In this document: in pieces, positions 1 to 6,187 of the stretch | Position numbering within the stretch: position 1 is the stretch's first letter | Layout: each line of letters begins with the position of its first letter | Assembly: GCA_026706505.1 (NCBI GenBank) | Contig: JAPOYQ010000332.1 | Span: forward strand, 1 to 6,348 | Length of the DNA stretch: 6,348 nt | Source of the DNA: Gemmatimonadota bacterium | GTDB taxonomy: Bacteria > Latescibacterota > UBA2968 > UBA8231 | Direction: 5' to 3' | Notes under the pieces: generated by a model | The model's database searches: none | What the model saw: the letters and a program-made list of their open reading frames with translations, nothing else | What the model was told of the DNA's origin: nothing | Translations under genes and position numbers: made by a program

Positions 1-122
1 GCCACGCATATGGAGTGTCCGAAACGGCTGCAGCCGGCGGTCCGGCGCCGATACTTGGGAATCATCTGCGCGGAGGCGACTGACGCTTCGCGTGGTATCA
101 CGTTGAGAGAGGAGGAACGAAG
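1..122 (+). other. Leader region upstream of the binding-protein gene
   Basis: This stretch holds the 5' leader of the ABC operon. The clear element is a Shine-Dalgarno site, AGGAGG at 110-115, seven bases before the ATG at 123. A small GC hairpin (GCCGG, loop CGGT, CCGGC) sits at 33-46 without a following T-run. No convincing -35/-10 pair is visible, so the promoter may lie left of the window. One plus-strand frame stays open from base 3 to a TGA at 81-83. It could be the C-terminus of an upstream gene in the same operon, but about 26 codons are too few to recognise a family or to be sure it is coding. Confidence 0.4.
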
Positions 123-1124
123 ATGAATATCCAAAATAAGCGCGGAAGAACAACTGCATTGCCGCGAGCGGTACTAGTGGGCCTCGCGTGCCTGTTGGCC
201 GTGAGCTGGGCAACCAGTGCGGCCGCCCAAAAGAAACTTACCATCCTTTCCGGTTACGACATTCTGTTCATGCAGGGATTTGTTGCCGACAAGGAAGGGT
301 TTTTCAAAGACGAAGGACTGGACGTTACGGTCAAGTACACCGTATCTGGCAAAGTCGCTGTCGACGGCGTTGTCGCCGGTGCCGGAGTCATGGGAATCAG
401 CGCATCGCTGGTCTCGGTAACGGCTGCGACGAGGGCCCCCATCTACATTATTGCCCCGCTTGGCCGCAGCGTCCACTACATGCAGATGGTGGCGCTGGGA
501 GACAACTCGTCTGCGGCCGATCTGAAGGGAAAACGAATCGGATTCCAGTTTGGAACCGAAGGGCATCGCTTCGCGCTCACATACCTGCGAAAGAACGGGA
601 TCGCGACCAAAGAAGTCACGCTGAAGAACATTCCGGCTCAAGCGTTGCCGGCAGCCTTGTCCCGGAAGGACATAGACGCACTGAGCGTATGGCCGCCTCA
701 CTCCACCAAGGCCTTGGAGGCGACGCCCGGCAGCAAATTCCTGGAAGACTCAAAAGGCGTATTGATCGGGTTCGGAGTCGTCGTCATGCGTAAGGACTTC
801 GTCGATTCAGATCCGGATGGCGCCCAGAGACTCCTGCGCGCGTTGTTGAAGGCCGACAAGTTCATGAACAAAAATCCGGCACGCACAATGGAGCATTTTG
901 CGGCACAAGGGAAAGTCACAATGGGGATGACCAAGTCGATCTACAATGATCTCAAGCCGATATACAGCATGGCGATCGACAAGGAATTCGTCAACGAGCT
1001 CAAACTGAGTGCGGACTTTCTCGCCGACCATGGCTACACGAAGGAAAGGGGAGATCCGGGCAAGTTCATATACCACAAGCTCATGCGAGATGTTGCGCCG
1101 GAACTCGTGACATTCAAGTTCTAG
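123..1124 (+). CDS. ABC transporter periplasmic substrate-binding protein (NMT1/SsuA/TauA-like)
   Basis: This is the periplasmic receptor of the importer encoded by the next two genes; it captures the substrate and delivers it to the permease. The 333-residue length is normal for the NMT1/SsuA/ThiY-like family (COG0715). Residues 1-35 form a Sec signal peptide: basic start (K6, R7, R9), hydrophobic core about 16-30, and AAA at 33-35 before Q36 as a signal peptidase I site. The mature protein opens with a beta strand (KLTIL) and a family-typical helix ending in an EGFFKDEGLDV motif (58-68). DLKGKRIG at 133-140 and GTEGH at 144-148 mark the second lobe, and the WPP motif at 190-192 matches the family's hinge-side position. 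AGGAGG seven bases upstream fixes the ATG start. Family members bind sulfonates, nitrate, pyrimidine precursors, riboflavin or aromatic acids, so the ligand is not predictable here. Confidence 0.9.
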   Translation: MNIQNKRGRTTALPRAVLVGLACLLAVSWATSAAAQKKLTILSGYDILFMQGFVADKEGFFKDEGLDVTVKYTVSGKVAVDGVVAGAGVMGISASLVSVTAATRAPIYIIAPLGRSVHYMQMVALGDNSSAADLKGKRIGFQFGTEGHRFALTYLRKNGIATKEVTLKNIPAQALPAALSRKDIDALSVWPPHSTKALEATPGSKFLEDSKGVLIGFGVVVMRKDFVDSDPDGAQRLLRALLKADKFMNKNPARTMEHFAAQGKVTMGMTKSIYNDLKPIYSMAIDKEFVNELKLSADFLADHGYTKERGDPGKFIYHKLMRDVAPELVTFKF

Positions 1125-1297
1125 CCGGCGGCGGCTGCGCACGAAAACTTTGACATTCCCTGAACATTCTGTTCTACGGGCGGGGTCACAGGAAAGGCCC
1201 CGCCCGTTTGCCGAAAAAATCACCGAATTCGATCAGTTTGTTAATTCCTGGTTCTGCGGGTGGAATTAAATGAGAGACCTTGTGTCGTTGATGGAAT
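1125..1297 (+). other. Intergenic region between binding-protein and ATPase genes
   Basis: The spacer between the binding-protein gene and the ATPase gene is unusually long for such an operon. It holds the strong hairpin at 1176-1207 (listed separately), a T-poor tail after it, an A6 run at 1215-1220, and then an AT-richer leader for the ATPase gene. A perfect TTGACA occurs at 1150-1155, but the best -10 partner at about 1172 is poor, so no promoter is called. GGTGGA at 1259-1264 followed by an ATG at 1270 could start a 13-codon ORF that runs into the ATPase start. Confidence 0.5.
1176..1207 (+). terminator. Strong GC hairpin: partial terminator or mRNA-stabilising stem
   Basis: ACGGGCGGGG (1176-1185) pairs perfectly with CCCCGCCCGT (1198-1207), giving a 10-bp stem around a 12-base loop. 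Only a short T run (positions 1207-1209) follows, so full rho-independent termination is doubtful. It starts 51 bases after the binding-protein stop codon and about 95 bases before the ATPase start. In ABC importer operons, such a stem after the receptor gene often stabilises the receptor mRNA or limits read-through, giving excess receptor over membrane components. That role is an inference here; the perfect stem is seen directly. Confidence 0.65.
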
Positions 1298-1311
1298 TTG
1301 GCCGTGCCTGA
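1270..1311 (+). other. Possible 13-codon leader ORF overlapping the ATPase start
   Basis: ATG at 1270 is preceded by GGTGGA at 1259-1264 (five-base gap) and encodes MRDLVSLMEFGRA before a TGA at 1309-1311. It is in a different frame from the ATPase and overlaps its GTG start at 1304. If translated, it could couple ATPase initiation to ribosome termination. No codon bias or homology can be judged at this length, so it may be chance. Confidence 0.15.
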
Positions 1312-2047
1312 ATTGATTAGAATGCACGCTGTGAGCCACTTTTACGGTAGCGGCACAAATCAACAAGATACGCTGCAGGATATCAATTTCGGCGTTGTCG
1401 AAGGAGAGTTCGTTTGTATCCTGGGACCGAGCGGCTGCGGCAAATCTACATTGCTGAACCTGTTGGCTGGCTTCATTACGCCAAGCGCCGGCCAGATCGT
1501 CATGGGTGCGAATGAACACGATGGCACGGCCACGTTTCAGGACATCAAAGTCGTCATGCAGCACGCGCACCTGTTCCCCTGGCTCACGGTGCGGCGAAAC
1601 GTGGAATTCGGGCTGCGCATGCGAGGGGACGAAAGAGTGCAGCGGGAAACCCGCGTCGGCGAGCTGTTGCACCTCGTAGGGCTCTCGGGAAACGAGGAGA
1701 AGTTTCCAACGCATCTGTCCGGCGGCATGCAGCAACGCGTCGCGATCGCGCGGGCACTGGCGCCGAATCCGCGCATCTTGCTTATGGACGAACCCTTTGG
1801 CGCCCTTGACGCGCAAATGCGGCGTCGCATGCAGTCGGAGCTGGTCCAGATTCGTGAAGCTACCGGCAAGACGATCATTTTTGTTACGCACGATATCGTC
1901 GAGAGTGTGTTGCTCGCCGATCGAATTGTGGTGCTTACAGAAGGTCCGGGCCGAGTAAAGAAAATCGTGCCTATCGATATTCCGCATCCGCGCGAGCGAA
2001 ATCGCGCTGTCTATGACTGGGTGTTCGAACTCGAGCAACTGCTATGA
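1304..2047 (+). CDS. ABC transporter ATP-binding protein (SsuB/TauB/NrtD-like)
   Basis: This is the cytoplasmic ATPase that powers the importer, acting as a dimer on the permease. All nucleotide-binding motifs are present, numbered from the GTG at 1304 (247 residues): Walker A GPSGCGKST 41-49, Q-loop Q86, signature LSGGMQQR 138-145, Walker B ILLMDEP 158-164 with catalytic E163, D-loop ALDA 167-170 and switch H196. The HLFPWLTVRRNV stretch after the Q-loop is typical of the nitrate/sulfonate/taurine subfamily (COG1116). The C-terminus lacks an extra regulatory domain. The start is uncertain. TTG at 1298 would add two residues, but GTG at 1304 has TGGA eight bases upstream and is preferred; ATG at 1322 has no ribosome-binding site. 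The stop overlaps the permease start by four bases (ATGA), indicating translational coupling. Confidence 0.92.
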   Translation: MPELIRMHAVSHFYGSGTNQQDTLQDINFGVVEGEFVCILGPSGCGKSTLLNLLAGFITPSAGQIVMGANEHDGTATFQDIKVVMQHAHLFPWLTVRRNVEFGLRMRGDERVQRETRVGELLHLVGLSGNEEKFPTHLSGGMQQRVAIARALAPNPRILLMDEPFGALDAQMRRRMQSELVQIREATGKTIIFVTHDIVESVLLADRIVVLTEGPGRVKKIVPIDIPHPRERNRAVYDWVFELEQLL

Positions 2048-2913
2048 CAAACACTGCTCCAACCAATCCGTCCAGCGACGTTCGACCGTTGCCTCCCGCC
2101 TCCGCCCAAGCCGAATCGGCACCGGGTGAACGGCGCGAAAGTACGGTCATCCACTGGCTTTATGGTGGGTCGACGATCGCTATGCTGGCTGCCGCATGGT
2201 ACTTCGCAGCCGAGCACGAATTGATCAACCGCACCTTGATGCCGTCCCCCGTGGCCGTATGGTACGCCTTCCTGGACTTGCTGGGTAATGGTGAACTGAT
2301 CGAAAATATTAATGCGAGCATGTATCGCATCATTGTCGGCTTTATCTTGGGCTTCGTGACTGCAGTTCCGATCGGGTTGCTGATCGCTACGATTCGGCTG
2401 GTGCGGTCATTCCTCGAACCGATACTGGAATTCATTCGACCAATACCTGCGCTGGCATTCCTGCCCCTCGCAATTCTGTGGTTCGGTGTGGGCGAGAGCA
2501 GCAAGCTGTTCATAATGTGGTTTGGCACCTTCTTCGTCATCATCGTGAGCGTCATCGAAGGCGTCTACGACTTTGATGTGGTTTACCTCAGGGTAGCCAA
2601 AAACCTCAATGCCTCACGGAGACAGATATTCTTTCATGTACTTCTCCCGGGGATTTTACCGTTTATTCTTGAGGGGAATCGACAAGCGATTGCTACTGCA
2701 TTCCGTATTGTCGTGTCGGCAGAAATGATTGCCGCTCAGGCCGGACTCGGATTTCTGATCATGAATTCGGCGATCTTCTACCGGACAGATCGTGTGATTG
2801 TGGGAATAATCGTATTGGGTGTACTCGGAATGCTGTTTGACAGGTTATTGATATACATTACCCGAAACTACTTCCTGAAGTACAAGGGAAAGACAGACGA
2901 ACTAGCTGTCTAG
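2044..2913 (+). CDS. ABC transporter permease (SsuC/TauC/NrtB-like, BPD_transp_1)
   Basis: This is the inner-membrane channel subunit of the importer, expected to work as a homodimer with the ATPase. The 289-residue length is slightly above the family norm because of a proline- and charge-rich cytoplasmic N-terminus (about 1-35). Likely membrane segments are 38-56, 95-117, 124-147, 153-174, one around 205-235, and 250-272. The permease coupling-helix region lies at about 183-206, with NASRRQIFFHVLLPGILP corresponding to the family consensus that usually reads GAS...F..V.LP...P. In this protein N189 stands where glycine is usual. The ATG overlaps the ATPase stop. No stem with a T-run follows the stop codon, so the operon's terminator is not obvious. 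Confidence 0.92.
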   Translation: MTNTAPTNPSSDVRPLPPASAQAESAPGERRESTVIHWLYGGSTIAMLAAAWYFAAEHELINRTLMPSPVAVWYAFLDLLGNGELIENINASMYRIIVGFILGFVTAVPIGLLIATIRLVRSFLEPILEFIRPIPALAFLPLAILWFGVGESSKLFIMWFGTFFVIIVSVIEGVYDFDVVYLRVAKNLNASRRQIFFHVLLPGILPFILEGNRQAIATAFRIVVSAEMIAAQAGLGFLIMNSAIFYRTDRVIVGIIVLGVLGMLFDRLLIYITRNYFLKYKGKTDELAV

Positions 2914-3102
2914 ATGCCCAAGCAAACTGGCCCTTTTATCGAAGATCAGGACCAATCAAGCTGTTCCCGCACGATCCGGCAGGCCAATTCTGTCTTCGAT
3001 CCAATCAGCCGGCACGTTCCCAAGATCGACGTACTTGCCGAAACAATTCAGTTGGTTGAGTTAGACAGGCCTGCTCCCGTGTCGTCATTTCTCCGGGGTT
3101 AG
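2914..3102 (+). CDS. Doubtful 62-codon ORF directly after the permease
   Basis: This reading frame begins with an ATG immediately after the permease TAG and ends at 3102. The predicted 62-residue product is hydrophilic, has no membrane segment or signal peptide, and contains a single cysteine. I do not recognise it. No Shine-Dalgarno sequence precedes the ATG, although direct adjacency to the permease stop could allow reinitiation. It occupies most of the 216-base gap between two convergent genes. It may be chance open sequence, a small operon member, or a remnant of a longer gene. Confidence 0.18.
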   Translation: MPKQTGPFIEDQDQSSCSRTIRQANSVFDPISRHVPKIDVLAETIQLVELDRPAPVSSFLRG

Positions 3103-3129
3103 CTGCCGAGCACACGCCAAACTAGCATA

Positions 3130-3945
3130 TCATTCGGGTATCTCGGCAAGAGAGCCTGTCGCCATCTGGACCCGAATTTCCTCTTCAGTCGCAGTATGGT
3201 AGACACCCACTTCTTCAGCCAGGAGATTCTTCAGATCCGGTCGATCTTCGAGTATCCGCTCAAGAGCATCCACGATGTTGTCCAGCATTTCAACAGGAAA
3301 CCCAACGAACTCCTCTTCCGTCTTGATCTTGGTAAATAACCTTCCGCCGTAGCAGCCGTGGGTCGTAAACATCTCCCCCCGTACGAACGGCGCGGCCATT
3401 ATCATCGAACATGTGGTCGGGCCCGTAATTCCCTGTACGGCGCCCCCAATGTGATAGGTAGCCGATCTTGTCAAATAGAGTGCTTGTTTCGGGGTGCACA
3501 TAAGGGCAACGATAATTCCTCCAAGTTGAGGATCAAATGGACATTTGTCTAGAGGGGCATATGAAATAACGCTCACAGTATCCTGTTCAATCGTTATGTA
3601 ATGATCGTTACTGCGACGGGCGACCACCGGACTTGGGTACATGCTTCTGCCCTTGTCAGGGTATTTTCCCGCAAACCAGTCTCCTGTTTGCAAGCTCTTG
3701 AAGGGCTTTTCCAATCCCAAGTAGAAACTACCGTTCTTGCAAGAATGATTATCTTGTGTCGTGTAAAATGTCTTTCCCTCAAGCCGTGCTATATCCAGCA
3801 TGGAACACGCTTTCGTTCCACTGTCGAGTTTGGGAACGTCCTCGGGCGGTTCAGTACTGAATTGCACGGCTACAGGAACCGTTTCCAGCTTTAGTTTGGT
3901 CACTAAACGTTCACACAAACCCTTGTAGTCTATCTGTCTGGACAA
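3130..3945 (-). CDS. DUF169 (COG2043) family protein, function unknown
   Basis: This 271-residue protein matches the DUF169 family across nearly its whole length. Visible family features are an N-terminal helix followed by ETVPVAVQF (21-29), a KACSML block with C47, C69 in a HSCKNGS block with a following glycine-rich turn, PLDKCPFDP (131-139), MCTPKQALYLTRSATYHIGG (149-168), C179 before an AAPFVRGE stretch, and HGCYGGR (196-202). The cysteines are C11, C47, C69, C135, C150, C179 and C198. Their spacing suggests a metal, Fe-S or redox role, but this is an inference and no activity is established for the family. There is no signal peptide or membrane segment, so it is probably cytosolic. The TTG start is supported by AGGAGG six bases upstream; no alternative in-frame start is better. 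A dedicated promoter lies upstream. The gene is AT-richer than the molybdenum-hydroxylase genes behind it. Confidence 0.88.
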   Translation of the reverse strand: MSRQIDYKGLCERLVTKLKLETVPVAVQFSTEPPEDVPKLDSGTKACSMLDIARLEGKTFYTTQDNHSCKNGSFYLGLEKPFKSLQTGDWFAGKYPDKGRSMYPSPVVARRSNDHYITIEQDTVSVISYAPLDKCPFDPQLGGIIVALMCTPKQALYLTRSATYHIGGAVQGITGPTTCSMIMAAPFVRGEMFTTHGCYGGRLFTKIKTEEEFVGFPVEMLDNIVDALERILEDRPDLKNLLAEEVGVYHTATEEEIRVQMATGSLAEIPE

Positions 3946-3951
3946 TTCGAA

Positions 3952-3957
3952 TCCTCC
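3952..3957 (-). promoter_or_regulatory. Shine-Dalgarno site fixing the TTG start of the DUF169 gene
   Basis: On the minus strand this reads AGGAGG, six bases before TTG at 3945-3943. The perfect match and spacing make the rare TTG the credible initiation codon. Confidence 0.85.
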
Positions 3958-4025
3958 TAATCCTGGACATCCGGCTGGGGGAATTTATTGTCGCCTCTGC
4001 ACCGCACATTTATTCTGCGAATCGC

Positions 4026-4054
4026 ATTATACATATTTTGCCCGCCTCTGACCA
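4026..4054 (-). promoter_or_regulatory. Sigma-70-like promoter for the DUF169 gene
   Basis: Reading the minus strand, a consensus TATAAT -10 box (plus coordinates 4026-4031) lies 17 bases after TGGTCA (4049-4054), which matches the -35 consensus TTGACA at four of six positions. Transcription would start near 4019, leaving a leader of roughly 70 bases before the TTG codon. This places independent transcription of DUF169 inside the 176-base gap (3946-4121) that separates it from the upstream iron-sulfur/CoxG gene. Short CTTGCG repeats occur at 4066-4071, 4075-4080 and 4115-4120, just upstream of the -35 box; whether they bind anything is unknown. No T-rich terminator for the upstream operon is visible in this gap. 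Confidence 0.65.
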
Positions 4055-4121
4055 GTCTCAAATCCCTTGCGTAGCTTGCGATAATCGCACCGCCGTACTC
4101 GCCATCGCGAGGCTCTTGCGC

Positions 4122-5357
4122 TCAGCGATCCGGCCGAGTACCGAAGAAGGCCTTTATACGGTTCCATAGTACCGAGAATACCAACCGACCCGCGTGAAGC
4201 TCGGAATTCGCCAGCGGATCCGGGCGATCGAGGCTTGCGCCGGACGCCTCATCCAAGCGCGCCTGCAGGTTGGCTGCGAACTGCTCGGTCAGCCGTGTGG
4301 CCAGATCGTTCGCGATCCCGCCTCGGCTGAATTGGGCGAGCGGACCTGCGAGGGCGAAGCCGACCTCGACGTCGACACGTGTCGCAGCGCCCTCGTATTC
4401 CTCGCGCAACCTGTATTCGACCCGCCCTTTGGCACGGGTAGAGGTCAGGCGATCCCGGCCGGCGCCCTCGATCGATCCGACCCGACGGGCATCGTCCCGC
4501 GTCAGGTTCGCCCTGCCGGCAAAACTTGCTCGCATCGGACCGAGCTTTATGTCGATCCGACCTTCGATTCGATTGTCCTGCACGGGCGCGGTCAGTGCGG
4601 CGCCCGGCATGCAGGTCGCCACCTGTTCGACGTTGCAGAAGTAATCCCAGACAACGGATGGCGGATGGGCGGCCGAGAAAGTCTGGCGCAATGTTGTGAG
4701 GCCGCTCTCTCGTCTTTCACCGCCTGTTTCGTTTCCTGTGTCCGCTGATCCCGGAAGCCCCGGTCGTGTTCGCGGTGGCGCAGTGTTCGGATCGGGTACC
4801 GCGTTTTGTCCCGTGCTTGCTTCGGCCGGTACCGCGCTGTCCGCGACGTCGGATACCGCTTGTGCCACAGGAGAGACTCCGCCGCTTTCCGAACGTTTCT
4901 CCAACACCTGTTGCACGGCATTCACGATGCCGACATACCCCGTGCAGCGACAAAGATTGCCGCTCAATTCCTCGCGGATGCGGCGCTCGTCCGCGTCCTG
5001 GAGCCGGGTGACGATATCGCGCGCAGCGATCAGCATGCCGGGTGTGCAATAGCCGCATTGCAGCGCGTGATTTTCGGTGAATGCCCTGCGAATCCGGGCC
5101 ATGACGGCATCGTCGTCGAACCCTTCGATGGTGCGCACCTCTGCACCGTCGCAGGCGACGGTGTAGGCGATGCAGGAACGGGCGATCTGCCCGTCGATTT
5201 CGACCGTGCACGCGCCGCAAATCCCGTGCTCACAGCCGAGATGGGTGCCGGTGAGCAGCAGATGCTCGCGTAAAAAATCGGCGAGTTGCAGCCGCGGTTC
5301 CACCGTGGCGGAGACCGGCTCGCCGTTAACGGTCAGGCTGATCGTTTTCGGACTCAT
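4122..5357 (-). CDS. Molybdenum hydroxylase [2Fe-2S] subunit fused to a CoxG-like SRPBCC domain
   Basis: This 411-residue protein joins two modules. Residues 1-155 are the small electron-transfer subunit. The plant-type ferredoxin cluster ligands are C42, C47, C50 and C62. The second, all-helical cluster uses C101 and C104 (in QCGYCTPG) with C136 and C138 (in NLCRCTGY). Residues about 156-222 form an Ala/Pro/Gly/Thr-rich flexible linker. Residues about 223-372 match CoxG: VVWDYFCNVEQVATCMPG, KLGPMRASFAG (271-281) and GPLAQFSRGG (338-347). The tail 387-405 is hydrophobic and amphipathic, a plausible membrane contact. In the known CO dehydrogenase system, a separate CoxG helps anchor the enzyme to the membrane; here it would be tethered covalently. 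Small subunits alone are usually about 150-170 residues. The ATG overlaps the FAD-subunit stop by four bases. Electrons would pass from molybdenum through these clusters to FAD. Confidence 0.9.
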   Translation of the reverse strand: MSPKTISLTVNGEPVSATVEPRLQLADFLREHLLLTGTHLGCEHGICGACTVEIDGQIARSCIAYTVACDGAEVRTIEGFDDDAVMARIRRAFTENHALQCGYCTPGMLIAARDIVTRLQDADERRIREELSGNLCRCTGYVGIVNAVQQVLEKRSESGGVSPVAQAVSDVADSAVPAEASTGQNAVPDPNTAPPRTRPGLPGSADTGNETGGERRESGLTTLRQTFSAAHPPSVVWDYFCNVEQVATCMPGAALTAPVQDNRIEGRIDIKLGPMRASFAGRANLTRDDARRVGSIEGAGRDRLTSTRAKGRVEYRLREEYEGAATRVDVEVGFALAGPLAQFSRGGIANDLATRLTEQFAANLQARLDEASGASLDRPDPLANSELHAGRLVFSVLWNRIKAFFGTRPDR

Positions 5358-5369
5358 TCCACCTGCCGG
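5354..5369 (-). repeat. Coupling junction copy 1 (FAD subunit / FeS-CoxG)
   Basis: On the minus strand this reads CCGGCAGGTGGAATGA. It contains the last codons of the FAD subunit, an AGGTGGA ribosome-binding element and the overlapping ATGA stop/start. It matches 14 of 16 bases with the junction at 6184-6199. Confidence 0.7.
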
Positions 5370-6187
5370 ACAGCCCGCTCCAGCGCCACCGCATGAACCT
5401 GCCGGTCAAAGGGATCGACCAGACCGTGTTCGCCGAGGGCAACGGCCGCCCTTTGCCGGTCGAAACGCGGGTGAAGCGGCGGATCGATTGCACCGCCAAA
5501 CAGATCCGCGCGGTTTTCCAGGACGATCGGTGTCGAATCGGTGGCGCCCACGACAAGCCGGCACAACGACCGTTCCGGATCCCAGAGGATGGCGCCTATG
5601 GCATCCGCGAATTCGCCTGTTTTGCGGCAGACCTTGTAGAGGCCGCATTGGGTTCCCGCGGCGACTTTGGGAACCCGGACGGCTTCCAGGATTTCGCTCG
5701 CCTCCATGACGGTTTCGAAAACGCCGGTCATGAATGCCGCGATCGGGACCGAGCGGCGCCCGGACGGTCCGAAGATCAGAGCTTCCGCGTCGACGACCGT
5801 GAGCCAGGTAATCCAATCCGCGGCCGGATCGGCGTGCGCCAGGCTGCCGCCGATCGTGCCGCGGTTGCGGATTGCACGATACGCGATTCCGCGCGCAACC
5901 GCCGGCATGAGGCCACGGGTTCCCTCCGGAATGCGCCCGTCCTCGATAGCCGCGTGCGTCGTGCAGGCGCCGAGAACGATCGACTCCGGCTCCTCTTCCA
6001 TCCGTGTCAGTTCGGGAATTCGCGTAACATCGACCAGGAGCTCGGGTCGAACCAGGCGCAGGTTGAGCATCGGTCCCAACGTTTGCCCGCCGGCCAGCAC
6101 CTTGGCCGCGGTGCCTCCTGCGTCAAGCAATGCAACGGCCTCGGACAGCGAGAATGGCCGCGCATAGTCGAAAGCGACCGGCTTCAT
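5354..6187 (-). CDS. Molybdenum hydroxylase FAD-binding subunit (CoxM-like)
   Basis: This is the medium flavoprotein subunit that takes electrons from the [2Fe-2S] clusters and passes them to the external acceptor. The 277-residue length is close to the usual 280-290. The first FAD motif is AGGQTLGPMLNLRL (32-45) and the second is TIGGSLAHADPAADW (111-125). The C-terminal CO_deh_flav_C domain (about 170-275) includes LVVGATDSTP. AGGQ and GGS, rather than the AGGH and GGD expected in true aerobic CO dehydrogenase, argue for a different substrate, though the large subunit would decide. The gene overlaps its upstream large-subunit stop and its downstream FeS-CoxG start, both as ATGA, so the three should be made together. 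No signal peptide is present, as expected for a cytoplasmic enzyme. Confidence 0.92.
   Translation of the reverse strand: MKPVAFDYARPFSLSEAVALLDAGGTAAKVLAGGQTLGPMLNLRLVRPELLVDVTRIPELTRMEEEPESIVLGACTTHAAIEDGRIPEGTRGLMPAVARGIAYRAIRNRGTIGGSLAHADPAADWITWLTVVDAEALIFGPSGRRSVPIAAFMTGVFETVMEASEILEAVRVPKVAAGTQCGLYKVCRKTGEFADAIGAILWDPERSLCRLVVGATDSTPIVLENRADLFGGAIDPPLHPRFDRQRAAVALGEHGLVDPFDRQVHAVALERAVRQVE

Noticed and set aside
1..122. TPP or other riboswitch upstream of an NMT1/THI5-like receptor
   Set aside because: The conserved THI-box elements are not present, so a thiamin-precursor role has no regulatory support.
180..194. Possible lipoprotein box (GLAC) in the binding-protein signal peptide
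   Set aside because: Glycine at -3 is atypical and the cysteine lies inside the hydrophobic core; the AAA site at residues 33-35 is a better signal peptidase I site.
188..793. Long alternative plus-strand reading frame inside the binding-protein gene
   Set aside because: It is out of frame with the strongly supported NMT1/SsuA-like protein, has Arg/Cys/His-rich composition typical of shadow frames, and matches no family.
1150..1177. Perfect TTGACA -35 box upstream of the ATPase gene
   Set aside because: The best -10 candidate at the right spacing (TTCTAC) matches only two of six consensus bases and runs into the hairpin, so a promoter is not supported.
1241..2038. 265-codon minus-strand frame opposite the ATPase gene
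   Set aside because: The plus strand carries every ABC ATPase motif; the opposite frame is an antisense shadow with no recognisable domain.
3104..3148. 7-bp inverted repeat TGCCGAG/CTCGGCA across the end of the DUF169 gene
   Set aside because: The 31-base loop and lack of a T-run on either strand make a bidirectional terminator unlikely.
4098..4111. 5-bp hairpin CTCGC-CATC-GCGAG after the FeS-CoxG stop
   Set aside because: It is short and lacks a T-tract on the minus strand, so it is not called as the operon terminator.
4194..5273. Several plus-strand frames across the FeS-CoxG gene
   Set aside because: They are antisense to a gene with all eight cluster cysteines and a CoxG domain; open frames are expected opposite GC-rich coding sequence.
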